Below, piece after piece: positions 32,976-41,144 of a DNA stretch of 64,000 nucleotides. The DNA lies in the NCBI RefSeq assembly GCF_027533645.1, contig NZ_JAQAGY010000013.1:124001-188000 (forward strand). Direction: 5' to 3'. This DNA is from Paenibacillus caseinilyticus (GTDB taxonomy: Bacteria; Bacillota; Bacilli; Paenibacillales; NBRC-103111). The notes under the pieces are model-generated. The model was not told the DNA's origin. It was given only the letters and a program-made list of their open reading frames with translations, and searched no databases. The position numbers and the translations under genes are program-made. Numbering within the stretch: position 1 is the first letter of the stretch; every line of letters begins with the position of its first letter.

Positions 32976-34499
32976 TCAAGCTTGATTGTGGGGGACGCCC
33001 CACTGGGCAATCGTGGATTCAACGTACTGCTGTGCGGTGTGGATGGCCTCGCGCCGCTCCTTCAGCCACGCTTCATCGCTTGTCTGCCGGAAGCGCTGTC
33101 CCTGGAGGGCCCTCTGCACTTCCTGAGGGTTCGGGCCCCCGGGCAGCCGGCGGACTTCGACGAACCAGTCAGGGTCGAGCGCCTGGCGCAGGCCCTCCTC
33201 ATCCAAGGCCAGATCCCTGCCGATAAGTTCCCTTGCGGCCCGGTTCAACGCGTCGAGCGGCAGCTCGGCGGCTGTCCGGCCTTCGCTCACCGCCTCCTTC
33301 ACCGCCCGGCTCACGATCGTGTGCGCCGTCCGGAAGGAAAGCCCATCCCGGCGCACGAGCGTGTCCGCCAGCTCGGTCACCGTGGCGAAGCTGGCTTCGG
33401 CCCGGGCCCGGAGCCCTTCCTTGTTGATCTCGAGTGTTCCGATGACGCAGCCCAGCAGCCGGTAGACCGACTCCAGCGTCCTCAGGCTCTTCCAGGCGTA
33501 GGGCTGCAGGTCGTCCTCCGTATCCACGATATCCCCGAAGGGCGTATTGTGGATCATCGTCAGGACGGTCTGCGCGTCCCCCGCGCAGCTCGAGAGGAGC
33601 GAGCGCATATGCTCGATGGAGACGGGGTTGCGCTTCTGCGGCATGATCGAGGAGATCTGCACATACGGCGGGGCCACGTGAAGAACGGCGAACTCCTGCG
33701 TCGACCACAGGAGCAGCTCCTGCACGAAGCGGCCCAGGTTGATGGCTGCGAGCTGCACCGCCGACGCAATCTCCCCGACATAGTCGGCACCGCTGACCGC
33801 GTCGTAGGCGTTGTCGATGAGGCTATCGAAGGCGAGCAGCTCCGCCATCCGTTCCCGGGAGATCGCGAAGCCCGAGGTCGTCAGGGCGGCGGCCCCCATG
33901 GAGCTGCGGTTGCAGTTCGCATAGGCGGCCTTCAGCCGGCGGATATCCCGGCCGAGCGAATCGGAGACGGCGGCGATGTAATGTGCCATGGTGGTCGGCT
34001 GCGCCTGCTGCGTGTGCGTATAGCCGAGCATCACCGTCTCCGTATGCTCGCCGGCAAAGGCGATCAGCCGCTCATGCAGCAGGAGCGCGGAACCGATCGC
34101 CTCCAGCAGCTTCTCCCGCAGGACGAGCCGGTAGATCGCGATGCCCATATCATTGCGGCTGCGCGCCAGATGCAGGTTGCCTGCGGCATCTCCCGCGAGC
34201 TCGAGCAGCCCGTGCTCCACCTGGAAGAACAAATCCTCGAATTGTCCCGTATACCCGCTCTGCTGCAGGGCGGACAGGTCCAGACTCTTCAAGGCGGCGG
34301 CGATGTTCTCCGCCTCCGGATCCGTGATCAGCCCCTGCTCCCGGAGCATGATCAGATGGGCTTTGTTCACCGCCATCATGGGGATCAGCAGCTCCGCTTT
34401 CGCTTGATGAAAAGCCGGACCCAGCACCACCTCGGCGTATGTGCGTCCCGGAAACGCGGCTCCTTCCTCCTTCAGCCAATCCTGATTCCCTATCGGCAT
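32976..34499 (-). CDS. argH: Argininosuccinate lyase-like enzyme (fumarase/ASL superfamily)
   Basis: Lyase of 507 residues, longer than the usual 460. Superfamily regions seen: NLHLARSRNDM, GYTHTQQAQPTTMAHY (canonical ArgH has GYTHLQ) and the signature SSIMPQKRNPVSIEHMRS, followed by the IHNTPFGDIVDTEDDLQPY stretch. ATG at 34499 follows GGGGAGGGG. It is isolated from argG and other arginine genes and sits next to an importer, so it may split a different amidine or aspartyl adduct, or be a second ArgH. Upstream lies the 29-bp element shared with sulfur operons (34537-34565). Confidence 0.8.
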   Translation of the reverse strand: MPIGNQDWLKEEGAAFPGRTYAEVVLGPAFHQAKAELLIPMMAVNKAHLIMLREQGLITDPEAENIAAALKSLDLSALQQSGYTGQFEDLFFQVEHGLLELAGDAAGNLHLARSRNDMGIAIYRLVLREKLLEAIGSALLLHERLIAFAGEHTETVMLGYTHTQQAQPTTMAHYIAAVSDSLGRDIRRLKAAYANCNRSSMGAAALTTSGFAISRERMAELLAFDSLIDNAYDAVSGADYVGEIASAVQLAAINLGRFVQELLLWSTQEFAVLHVAPPYVQISSIMPQKRNPVSIEHMRSLLSSCAGDAQTVLTMIHNTPFGDIVDTEDDLQPYAWKSLRTLESVYRLLGCVIGTLEINKEGLRARAEASFATVTELADTLVRRDGLSFRTAHTIVSRAVKEAVSEGRTAAELPLDALNRAARELIGRDLALDEEGLRQALDPDWFVEVRRLPGGPNPQEVQRALQGQRFRQTSDEAWLKERREAIHTAQQYVESTIAQWGVPHNQA

Positions 34500-34536
34500 G
34501 AGAACCCCTCCCCTATGACATCGTGGAAGCAACCAT

Positions 34537-34565
34537 TAATACCAACAAATCCTGTATGATTAATA
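34537..34565 (+). promoter_or_regulatory. Shared 29-bp operator-like element, argH copy
   Basis: Starts TAATACCAAC, ends GATTAATA. It lines up over 29 bases with 44668-44696 (plus) and 56751-56779 (minus strand), in each case at the promoter of a minus-strand operon. It lies 38 bases upstream of the lyase ATG. Confidence 0.55.
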
Positions 34566-34635
34566 AGACTACACCCGTTTCCAACTTCCGTCAATACATA
34601 AATGTACATCCTCCCCGGTTCTGGGGAGAAAAGGG

Positions 34636-34663
34636 AAAAGCCGCGGATCGGCGGCTTTTCTTT
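34636..34663. terminator. Symmetrical hairpin in the 34.5-35.0 kb gap
   Basis: AAAAGCCGC (34636-34644) / GCGGCTTTT (34651-34659) followed by CTTTG on the plus strand. It may stop transcripts coming from the acyl-CoA dehydrogenase-like gene. The 34500-35044 gap otherwise holds the operator above, a repeat array and a further hairpin; no gene is seen. Confidence 0.5.
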
Positions 34664-34698
34664 GCAGACAATGGGATGCATTTGAAGAGAGATGTGAT

Positions 34699-34806
34699 TG
34701 AAGTGAAAAGCGGCTGAAGTGAAAACGGTTGTAGATTAAAACGGTGAAGTGGAATGCGGTGAAGTGGAATGCGGCTGTAGATGAAAGCCGCTGAAGAGAT
34801 ATGGCG
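34699..34806 (+). repeat. Degenerate tandem repeat of about 15 bp, seven units
   Basis: Units start at 34699, 34715, 34729, 34745, 34760, 34775 and 34791. Units 4 and 5 are identical (TGAAGTGGAATGCGG); others vary around TGAAGTGAAAACGG. The plus strand is purine-rich. No convincing reading frame runs through it. Confidence 0.6.
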
Positions 34807-34871
34807 TCCCCCGCTGCCGGGCAAATTGTGATAGCAGCGGAATGACCGATGGAGCACCGTGCGTAGAAACT

Positions 34872-34916
34872 CTCCGTCAAGCCTGGATCGGCAGGCTCGA
34901 GAAGCTACTGACGGAG
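34872..34916 (-). other. Nested inverted repeat downstream of the SfnB-like gene
   Basis: CTCCGTCA (34872-34879) pairs with TGACGGAG (34909-34916) and encloses AGCCT/AGGCT. It lies 130 bases after the SfnB-like stop and could end that transcript, though its T run is short (GAGAGTTTCT). Confidence 0.35.
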
Positions 34917-35044
34917 GAGCACTGACGGCCCCAGCCGCTTCCGGCGTGCCGCGAACCCGGCCCGCACTTCGGTTGCAGCTGGGGTTCAGGCTCCCGCGGA
35001 AGCACGGAGGCGATGGTCAGGCCTCCGCGCCTGCTCCGGGCAGC

Positions 35045-36250
35045 TCAGTCCCCGCCTTCGTACCACAGCTCGAGCGGCAGACCGACCAGCGCTTTGCCGA
35101 TCCATTCCCGGGCGATATTGTTGGACGGCCCCATAACGATCCCTGCGCGCGTATCACGGAACAGGCGCTCGAAGATGCCCTTCTTGTAGCCGTAGCCGCC
35201 GGTAACATCCAGGGCCGCCTTCGCAGCTTTGGCCGCAACCTCCGCTGCATGGATCTTGAACTCGACGAGCGGCAGCAAGAGCTCCACCTGCGGACGCCCT
35301 GCCGCCTGCAGCTCATCGAGCTGCTTCGCGAGCGACACCTGCCAAGGCTTCAGGCTCTCGATCAATACCTTCACTTCGGCCAGCTGCTGGCGGATGATCT
35401 GGTAATCCGACAGCCGCTTGTTGAAGTCCCGGTGAATGGTGGCCTTGACGTAGTCCACGGCCGCTTCGAGCGCAGCCTGGGCGGCGCCGAGCCAGGTTGA
35501 GCCGAGCCCAATCAGGTAGACCGGCGACACGCCGCTCTCCAGGATCTCCCTGCCCTGCCCTTCGGTGCCGAGCTTATCCCGCGCTTCCACACGCACGCCG
35601 TCGTATGTAATCGGCCCGCTGTGGTTGCCCCGGACGCCTAGCGCGTCCCAGACACCCGGCTTGATGCCCGGAAGCCCGCCGTCCACGATGAAGAAGGAGA
35701 CATCCGTCGGGGTCTGCGCCCCAGGAGTACGAGTCTGGAACACATAGAAATCCGCCTGGCCGGAGGAGGTCGTGAACGATTTCTCGGCATTCAGAATATA
35801 ATCTTCCCCGTCGCGCGAAGCTTCGCTGAAGTTGAACCACCAGTGTCCGCCCGAGGCCTTCTCACTCGTGGAGTACGTGCCGATGGCCCCGGCACCGACC
35901 GGTCTCAGCCACCGCTCCTTCTGGTCTTCATTGCCATAGAGCGCGATGGTCTGCACCGCGCCTACGTGCATGACATAGACCAGCGACGTGGACGGGCAGC
36001 CCCGGCCGACCTCTACTGCAGCAATGGCAAAAGCGACATGGTCAAGCCCACGGCCGCCGTAGCGCTCCGGGATCAGGACGCCGTTCCAGCCGGTCTCCGC
36101 CAGCGCCTGCAGGTTCTCCCTGGGGAACCGTCCTTCCCGGTCGGTCGTTTCGGCATTCGGCCGGATGACCTCATCGACAATGCGGCGCACTTCGGCACGC
36201 AGGCTTTCATAGTCGGGTACGGCGTTTGCTTTTTCCAGTTCTACACTCAT
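35045..36250 (-). CDS. SfnB-like acyl-CoA dehydrogenase-family flavin oxidoreductase
   Basis: Acyl-CoA dehydrogenase fold, 401 residues (SfnB/DszC-type, linked to sulfur acquisition). N-terminal helical part, NGVLIPERYGGRGLDHVAFA, the flavin strand TYSTSEKASGGHWWFNFSEA, FTTSSGQADFYVFQ, and C-terminal helices with DVTGGYGYKKGIFERLFRD. The fatty-acid catalytic Glu motif is not evident. ATG at 36250 lies eight bases after GGAG. It follows the SfnG-like gene by 49 bases; the two probably work on sulfone or sulfoxide carbon-sulfur bonds with reduced flavin from elsewhere. Confidence 0.82.
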   Translation of the reverse strand: MSVELEKANAVPDYESLRAEVRRIVDEVIRPNAETTDREGRFPRENLQALAETGWNGVLIPERYGGRGLDHVAFAIAAVEVGRGCPSTSLVYVMHVGAVQTIALYGNEDQKERWLRPVGAGAIGTYSTSEKASGGHWWFNFSEASRDGEDYILNAEKSFTTSSGQADFYVFQTRTPGAQTPTDVSFFIVDGGLPGIKPGVWDALGVRGNHSGPITYDGVRVEARDKLGTEGQGREILESGVSPVYLIGLGSTWLGAAQAALEAAVDYVKATIHRDFNKRLSDYQIIRQQLAEVKVLIESLKPWQVSLAKQLDELQAAGRPQVELLLPLVEFKIHAAEVAAKAAKAALDVTGGYGYKKGIFERLFRDTRAGIVMGPSNNIAREWIGKALVGLPLELWYEGGD

Positions 36251-36299
36251 CTTCATCGCTCCTTTGGACTGATTGGGGTCTGGCACGGAATGGATATTT

Positions 36300-37379
36300 T
36301 TATGAATTCGCCGGCACCGCTTGGAGTGCTGCTTCCCTCTCGCGGACCAGCGGGATTACCTTCTCGCCGAAGGCCTTGATGTCTTCATCGTAATGGAGGA
36401 AGCCGGTGAGAATCAGATCTACGCCGATCTTCTTCAGTTCAATGATCCGGTCCGCGACCTGCTCCGGCGTGCCGATCAGGCCCGTCTTGAAGCCGTCGTT
36501 ATACTGCACGAGATCCTCGAAATTCGAATTCGCCCACATGCCTTCCCGCTCCGGCGAAGCCTTGCCTGCGAACTGCACTTGGCTGCGGAAGCCTTCCACG
36601 GCTTCGGGGTCCGCATAGCTGATGATGTCCCGCAGCACCTGACGCGCTTCTTCTTCCGTGTCGCGGACGATCACGAACGCATTGACGCCGAACTTCAGGC
36701 TCCGTCCCTCGGCTGCCGCCAAAGCTTTGACTTCCTCGATCTGCGACCGGAAGCCTTCCGGCGTATTGCCGTTCATGAAGTACCAGTCGGATACCCGCGC
36801 CGCCATGGCCCGGGCCGCTGCGGAGTTGCCGCCCTGGAAGACGGGAGGGAGTACCTGCGGCTTCGGCTTGTGGGGGGCTTCGTTGATCCGGTAGAAGTCC
36901 CCGCGGAAGGTGGTGGAATCCTCCGTCCACAGCTCCTTCAGGATACGGATGAACTCTTCCGAGCGGCGGTACCGTTCATTGTGATCGAGCCAGGGCTCGC
37001 CGAAGCCGTAGAACTCCCCCTTGAACCAGCCGCTGACGATGTTGACGGCCGCCCGGCCGCCGCTGATCTGATCGATCGTCGTGATCGCCTTGGCGATCGT
37101 GCCCGGGTGCCAGAGTCCCGGCAGGACCGCTGCGATCAGCTTGAGCTTCGAGGTTACGGCAGCCAGCGCGGAGGTCAGCGAGATCGCTTCAAGCTGGTTC
37201 TCGGCGCCGTAGCTGGCAATGAAGCGGGTCTGCAGCAGCGCATACTCGAACCCCGCTTCCTCCGCCAGCTTGGCGTAGGCTGCGTTGTCCTCGAAGGACC
37301 AGCCCGTTTTTTGCGGAATCTTGGATATGACAAGACCTCCGCTGACATTCGGCACCCAATAAGCAAACTTCAAAGACAT
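36300..37379 (-). CDS. sfnG: SfnG-like FMNH2-dependent dimethylsulfone monooxygenase
   Basis: Luciferase-like (LLM) monooxygenase of 359 residues. The start MSLKFAYWVPNVSGGLVISK is characteristic of SfnG, which turns dimethyl sulfone into methanesulfinate. TIM-barrel stretches AAVLPGLWHPGTIAKAITTI and NIVSGWFKGEFYGFGEPW and the [12 protein letters not shown] end-region are family-typical. ATG at 37379 with GAGGTG six bases upstream. It needs reduced FMN from a separate reductase. First gene of a pair with the SfnB-like gene. Confidence 0.87.
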   Translation of the reverse strand: MSLKFAYWVPNVSGGLVISKIPQKTGWSFEDNAAYAKLAEEAGFEYALLQTRFIASYGAENQLEAISLTSALAAVTSKLKLIAAVLPGLWHPGTIAKAITTIDQISGGRAAVNIVSGWFKGEFYGFGEPWLDHNERYRRSEEFIRILKELWTEDSTTFRGDFYRINEAPHKPKPQVLPPVFQGGNSAAARAMAARVSDWYFMNGNTPEGFRSQIEEVKALAAAEGRSLKFGVNAFVIVRDTEEEARQVLRDIISYADPEAVEGFRSQVQFAGKASPEREGMWANSNFEDLVQYNDGFKTGLIGTPEQVADRIIELKKIGVDLILTGFLHYDEDIKAFGEKVIPLVREREAALQAVPANS

Positions 37380-37565
37380 GCTCATCACCTCTATATCGAA
37401 TATGGGAATAGAACAAGGGGAAACCCTTGGGCTATACGGAGAAAAGGGGCAGGACGGTGCCCGCTCGACCTAAGGATGAACGGCTTCGCTCTTGGATCTA
37501 TGCAGCACACACCGTTCGCCGAGTCGCATCCAGACCGATAGAACGGTTGTCCTTGGTTTTCCTGC

Positions 37566-37616
37566 TAAAACAAAAGACACCTGTGCGGGCGATCATTACG
37601 ATCTGCAGGTGCCTTT
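37566..37616 (-). terminator. Terminator of the HpaB-like gene
   Basis: AAGACACCTG (37574-37583) pairs with CAGGTGCCTT (37606-37615) around GATC...GATC; minus-strand TTTTGTTTT follows. Confidence 0.75.
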
Positions 37617-37654
37617 AGTGGACTAATCGGCAGTCACTCGATAGGAAATGGGCT

Positions 37655-39106
37655 TTACAGCGGAACCCGGCCCCTGCTCGTTTCCTTGAGCAGCTTCCAT
37701 ACGGGCTCGGTCAAAGTGCTCTTGTCAAAAGCCAGGTACTGGTTCGCCAGCCCCCGGACCGGGTCGCCGGCATAGAACCGCTCGTAGAGCTGATGCCTTG
37801 CCCCGAGCGGGCTGCCGATAAGGTCCCAGGCGAGCTTCAGCAGCTGCACCTTTTTCTCGGCGGATACGGCGGCTCCCTCGTAATACAGGTGCATGAGCCC
37901 CGAGATCGGGCCGTAGAAATCCTCCACGCCGGAGGGGGCCTGCACGAAGCCTCCTCCCCCCACCTGCTGCAGAATCTCGACCGCTCTCGGATACAGCTTC
38001 GTCCCGATGTTTCGGGCCGTCTCGATGAAGCTGAGATCCGGCACGAGCACACCGGACTCGTCCGGCACCGCCTTCGTCTCCGAGGCGATGACGAGCGCCC
38101 GGATCACCTGGATCTGCGTCAATAGCTCGCCGAGCTTCTCCTGAATATGCAGGAAGCCGGTGGTCCCGATCGATTCGGCCATGGCGAAAGCCACACCGGT
38201 GATGAATTCGAGCTTGGCCACATACCGCACGATATTCTGGTGGAAGGCCAGCGAGTTCGCCGTCCGGTTCGCTCTCAGGGCCAGGACATCCTCGGGGCTG
38301 CCGTACAGGAGCACCCGCTCCCACGGGACCAGCACGTCGTCGAAGAACAGGACCGCATCCATCTCGTCATACTGCGCGCTGAGCGGATGGTTCTGCTCCT
38401 GCGCGCTCGCGAACGACTCCCGGCACACGATATGCAGCCCCGGAGCGTTCGCCGGTACGAGCAGCACATGGGCGTGGCTCCGGTCTTGAGAGCGGAAGGG
38501 CAGGAAGGACGAGATGACGAAGTCATGCGTGTAGGGCGCTCCCGTCGCGATCATCTTGGCCCCGCGGAGCACAAGGCCTTCCCCGGTTTCCCGCACGACA
38601 TGCAGGAACCTCTCGGAGATCCGTTCATCGTCCAGTCCGCTGGAGCGGTCAATCTGCGGATCGATGATCGCCGTGGTCAGGAACCAATCCTTGTCGCGTG
38701 CCGACTCATAGTAAGCCGTGATCTTGTCCGCAAAGCGGGGATCGAGCGCCGACAGCTGACTGCGTGCCGCATACCAGCCGGTGACGAGCGAGCGGGCATA
38801 GTCCGACAGGCGGCTCATCATGCCGTGCGTGCTCTCCGACCAGACCGAGAAGGCCCTGCTTCGCTGCGCGAGCTGCTCCGGCGTGTACGGCACGAGAAAG
38901 GAACTGTGGGCATAGCGGCCGCCGGGGGAAACCGGATAGCCTACTTCGTCCTGCCGCACGGGATCGTCCAGCATATTGAAGAGCTTCGTAATGGTAGTGA
39001 GCGTGCCCTTGAAGGCCGGATGCTCCGGAAGGTTGCTGATCTTGGTACCTCCAAGCCATACCGTGCGCCCGTCATTCAAGGACTCGAGAAAGCGTTCGCC
39101 CCGCAA
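37655..39106 (-). CDS. HpaB-type FADH2-dependent aromatic monooxygenase (4-hydroxyphenylacetate 3-hydroxylase family)
   Basis: Two-component flavin monooxygenase, large subunit, 483 residues. HpaB pattern seen: HGMMSRLSDYARSLVTGWYA, TTAIIDPQIDRSS, ENHPLS-like QEQNHPLSAQYDEMDAVLFFDDVLVPWERVLLYG, and GGGGFVQAPSG. TTG start six bases after AAAGGAGG. No flavin reductase gene is next to it; the reductase must be elsewhere. It is divergent from a TetR gene that shares an operator-like repeat, and its promoter carries a degenerate copy of the sulfur-operon element, so its substrate may be sulfur-containing rather than hydroxyphenylacetate. Confidence 0.85.
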   Translation of the reverse strand: MRGERFLESLNDGRTVWLGGTKISNLPEHPAFKGTLTTITKLFNMLDDPVRQDEVGYPVSPGGRYAHSSFLVPYTPEQLAQRSRAFSVWSESTHGMMSRLSDYARSLVTGWYAARSQLSALDPRFADKITAYYESARDKDWFLTTAIIDPQIDRSSGLDDERISERFLHVVRETGEGLVLRGAKMIATGAPYTHDFVISSFLPFRSQDRSHAHVLLVPANAPGLHIVCRESFASAQEQNHPLSAQYDEMDAVLFFDDVLVPWERVLLYGSPEDVLALRANRTANSLAFHQNIVRYVAKLEFITGVAFAMAESIGTTGFLHIQEKLGELLTQIQVIRALVIASETKAVPDESGVLVPDLSFIETARNIGTKLYPRAVEILQQVGGGGFVQAPSGVEDFYGPISGLMHLYYEGAAVSAEKKVQLLKLAWDLIGSPLGARHQLYERFYAGDPVRGLANQYLAFDKSTLTEPVWKLLKETSRGRVPL

Positions 39107-39174
39107 GTGGATCCTCCTTTCTTCCTCGGAACTCCAGTGCGAAATCTGTATCCCATAGATTCAACCTCTATCAC

Positions 39175-39237
39175 TTAAATTCCGATTGAATTGCTTTGGT
39201 ATATCCATTATCATAGCGGGTATCCCAGGATTTGCAA
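39175..39237 (-). promoter_or_regulatory. Promoter and operator-like element of the HpaB-like gene
   Basis: Minus strand: TTGCAA (39237-39232), 16 bases, TATGAT (39215-39210). Just downstream is a TATACCAA...CGGAATTTAA element (39204-39175), a degenerate relative of the 29-bp motif at 34537, 44668 and 56751, at the same place relative to -10 as in the tcy operon. Confidence 0.5.
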
Positions 39238-39262
39238 GCTGTCTTTTTGCCTCTTCTGACGG

Positions 39263-39416
39263 TTAAACAACAGTTGACATCCGCTTGTAGGATATTGGCA
39301 GCATAAGCCACAGGAGTGAAGAAAGTGTGGGACCGCCTGGGGTGCGGATTCCAGCTTGAGGGAGGAGCAGCGTCTTTCAGGGGCGCATTGACTCTGTAGT
39401 TTAAACAACATGTAAT
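39263..39416 (+). promoter_or_regulatory. TetR gene promoter with repeated operator-like 10-mer
   Basis: TTGACT (39388-39393), 17 bases, TGTAAT (39411-39416). The exact 10-mer TTAAACAACA occurs in the spacer (39401-39410) and again at 39263-39272, upstream of the divergent HpaB-like promoter. Between them (39273-39387) nothing is seen. The 39107-39446 gap therefore holds two divergent promoters. Confidence 0.5.
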
Positions 39417-39446
39417 CTTATCGTGTCGGAAAAAGGAGGAAACCAC

Positions 39447-40064
39447 ATGCCAGCTGTTCGAACGGCCGACAGAAGAATTCAGCGTACCAGACAAATGATA
39501 TTCGATGCCTTCCTCATCCTGCTGCGGCGCCGGTCCTATGAGGACATCAGTATCGTCGACATCAGCGGACAGGCCAATATTAACCGGTCCACCTTCTATG
39601 CGCATTTTGTAGACAAAGAAGATCTGCTGGGGCGGATGCTGGACGAACATCTCGGCACGCTGGAGGAGCTGCTCACGGGAGAGCGCTGCCGGCTGCCGTC
39701 GCCGCCGACGTTCCACGAGCCCGACCCGCTCTTCCTCTCCCTCTTCGAGCATCTCGCCGAGCGCGAGGTATTCTATGGCGCCATGCTGGCCAGCGCCACC
39801 CCGGCCAATGTCCGAGGGCGGATGCAGGAGCTCCTGCGGGAATGCTTCTACCGGCGGCTCTCCGGCATCGGGATGGACCAGAAAGTTCAGGTGCCCCTCG
39901 ATCTGCTGCTTGATTACGCCTCCTGCGCTGTTCAGGGCACCATCGCCAAGTGGTTCGCAGATAACCGCGTGTACTCCCCCCACCATATGGCCCTTCAGCT
40001 CACCCGTCTCTCCCTGCTCGGGACCTACGAGGCCATGGGTCTCCGGCAGCCCCCTTCCGCTTGA
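39447..40064 (+). CDS. TetR/AcrR family transcriptional regulator
   Basis: Repressor of 205 residues. N-terminal helix-turn-helix at residues 10-55 (RIQRTRQMIFDAFLILL, SIVDISGQANINRSTFYAHF) and an all-helical C-terminal domain with AVQGTIAKWF. The ATG at 39447 follows AAGGAGG by six bases; GTG at 39423 overlaps that site. Likely controls itself and the divergent HpaB-like gene through the TTAAACAACA repeats (inference). Confidence 0.85.
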   Translation: MPAVRTADRRIQRTRQMIFDAFLILLRRRSYEDISIVDISGQANINRSTFYAHFVDKEDLLGRMLDEHLGTLEELLTGERCRLPSPPTFHEPDPLFLSLFEHLAEREVFYGAMLASATPANVRGRMQELLRECFYRRLSGIGMDQKVQVPLDLLLDYASCAVQGTIAKWFADNRVYSPHHMALQLTRLSLLGTYEAMGLRQPPSA

Positions 40065-40153
40065 GTGCGGTCTGCCACCGGTTCAGCACGGCACCCAGTT
40101 GCCCACAGATCAGCCACCCGGTTCAGCCAGGCCGCTCCCCCCTGCTGCACAAC

Positions 40154-40197
40154 AAAAAAAGCCGCCTGCCCGGGTAAGGGTGCAGCGGCTTTTTTGT
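40154..40197. terminator. Bidirectional terminator between TetR and the second CUT1 operon
   Basis: AAAAAAGCCGC (40155-40165) pairs with GCGGCTTTTTT (40185-40195), with T runs on both strands. Confidence 0.85.
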
Positions 40198-40270
40198 ATT
40201 TTTGTGGGATTCGTTATTGGTACGACGCCCCCCTGCCTTGTTTACCGTACGATACACGCGCAGGCCTTCC

Positions 40271-41086
40271 TTATCCCTTCAGGGAGCCGGCCGTCATGCC
40301 GGCGACGAAGAACCGCTGCAGGAAGATGAACAGCAGCGCCATCGGCAGCGAAGTGACCACGACGCCGGTGAGCAGCATCGGATAGTCGGTGACATACTCT
40401 CCTCTGAACTGCAGCATGGCGAGCGGGAGCGTCAGCTTGCTTTTCCCATTCAGAAGCAGCATCGGCAGCAGCAGATCGTTCCATACCATGACGAACAGGA
40501 AGGCGGCCGCAGCGGCTAGCGAGGGCGCCGACAAGGGAAGGGCGAAGCGCGTATACAGCGTCCATTCCCCCGCCCCGTCGATGCTGGCGGCCTCCAGAAT
40601 CTCTTTGCTGAGCAGGCCCATGAAGCCGGTCAGCAGAAAGACGGTCAAGGGCAGCAGCAGAGCCGCCGTCACCAGGATCAATCCGGCATGCCCGTCGGTC
40701 CATCCAAGCCGGTGGACCAGCGCGTAGATCGGCAGCATGTTCACCTGAGACGGCACGATGAGGCCGGCCAGGTACAGCAGGAACAGGCCCCTGCCCAGCT
40801 TGCCGCCGAGTCGGGCGATCGCATAAGCGATCATGCTGCCGAGCAGCAGCTCCAGGAGCACCGTACCGAGCGTTACGCCCGCACTGTTCGCAAAGTAGCG
40901 CCACATCGGCTGGCTTTGGAACATGGTGGTGAAGTTCTCCACCGTGAAGGGCGACGGCCAGGATAACGGCTTCGCGAAGAAGGTCCCCGGCGTCTTGAAG
41001 GCCGAGACGAGAACGATGTACAGCGGGATGATAATGACGGCCCCATACAGGAGAAGCAGGGTACGGCGCAGACTGTTGATCAGCAT
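40271..41086 (-). CDS. CUT1 sugar-type ABC permease (MalG-like), sulfonate-linked operon
   Basis: Permease of 271 residues with six helices; EAA loop KEILEAASIDGAGEWTLYTRFALPLSAPSLA. ATG at 41086 (MLINSLRRT) fits better than 41107, since GAGGGTG lies just upstream of it. Last gene of ssuD-binding protein-permease-permease. No ATPase is encoded. Confidence 0.87.
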   Translation of the reverse strand: MLINSLRRTLLLLYGAVIIIPLYIVLVSAFKTPGTFFAKPLSWPSPFTVENFTTMFQSQPMWRYFANSAGVTLGTVLLELLLGSMIAYAIARLGGKLGRGLFLLYLAGLIVPSQVNMLPIYALVHRLGWTDGHAGLILVTAALLLPLTVFLLTGFMGLLSKEILEAASIDGAGEWTLYTRFALPLSAPSLAAAAAFLFVMVWNDLLLPMLLLNGKSKLTLPLAMLQFRGEYVTDYPMLLTGVVVTSLPMALLFIFLQRFFVAGMTAGSLKG

Positions 41087-41144
41087 AGGGTTCACACCCT
41101 CTTCCATGGGTTAGTACGAGATGCGGGTTAGCGCCAGATTCTAG

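Noticed and set aside
34699-34806. CRISPR array
   Set aside because: Units are contiguous 14-16 bp repeats without spacers, and no cas genes are present.
34569-34880. Minus-strand 103-codon frame over the tandem repeat
   Set aside because: No ribosome binding site, composition (Phe/His/Thr runs) results from the repeat, and a terminator hairpin lies inside.
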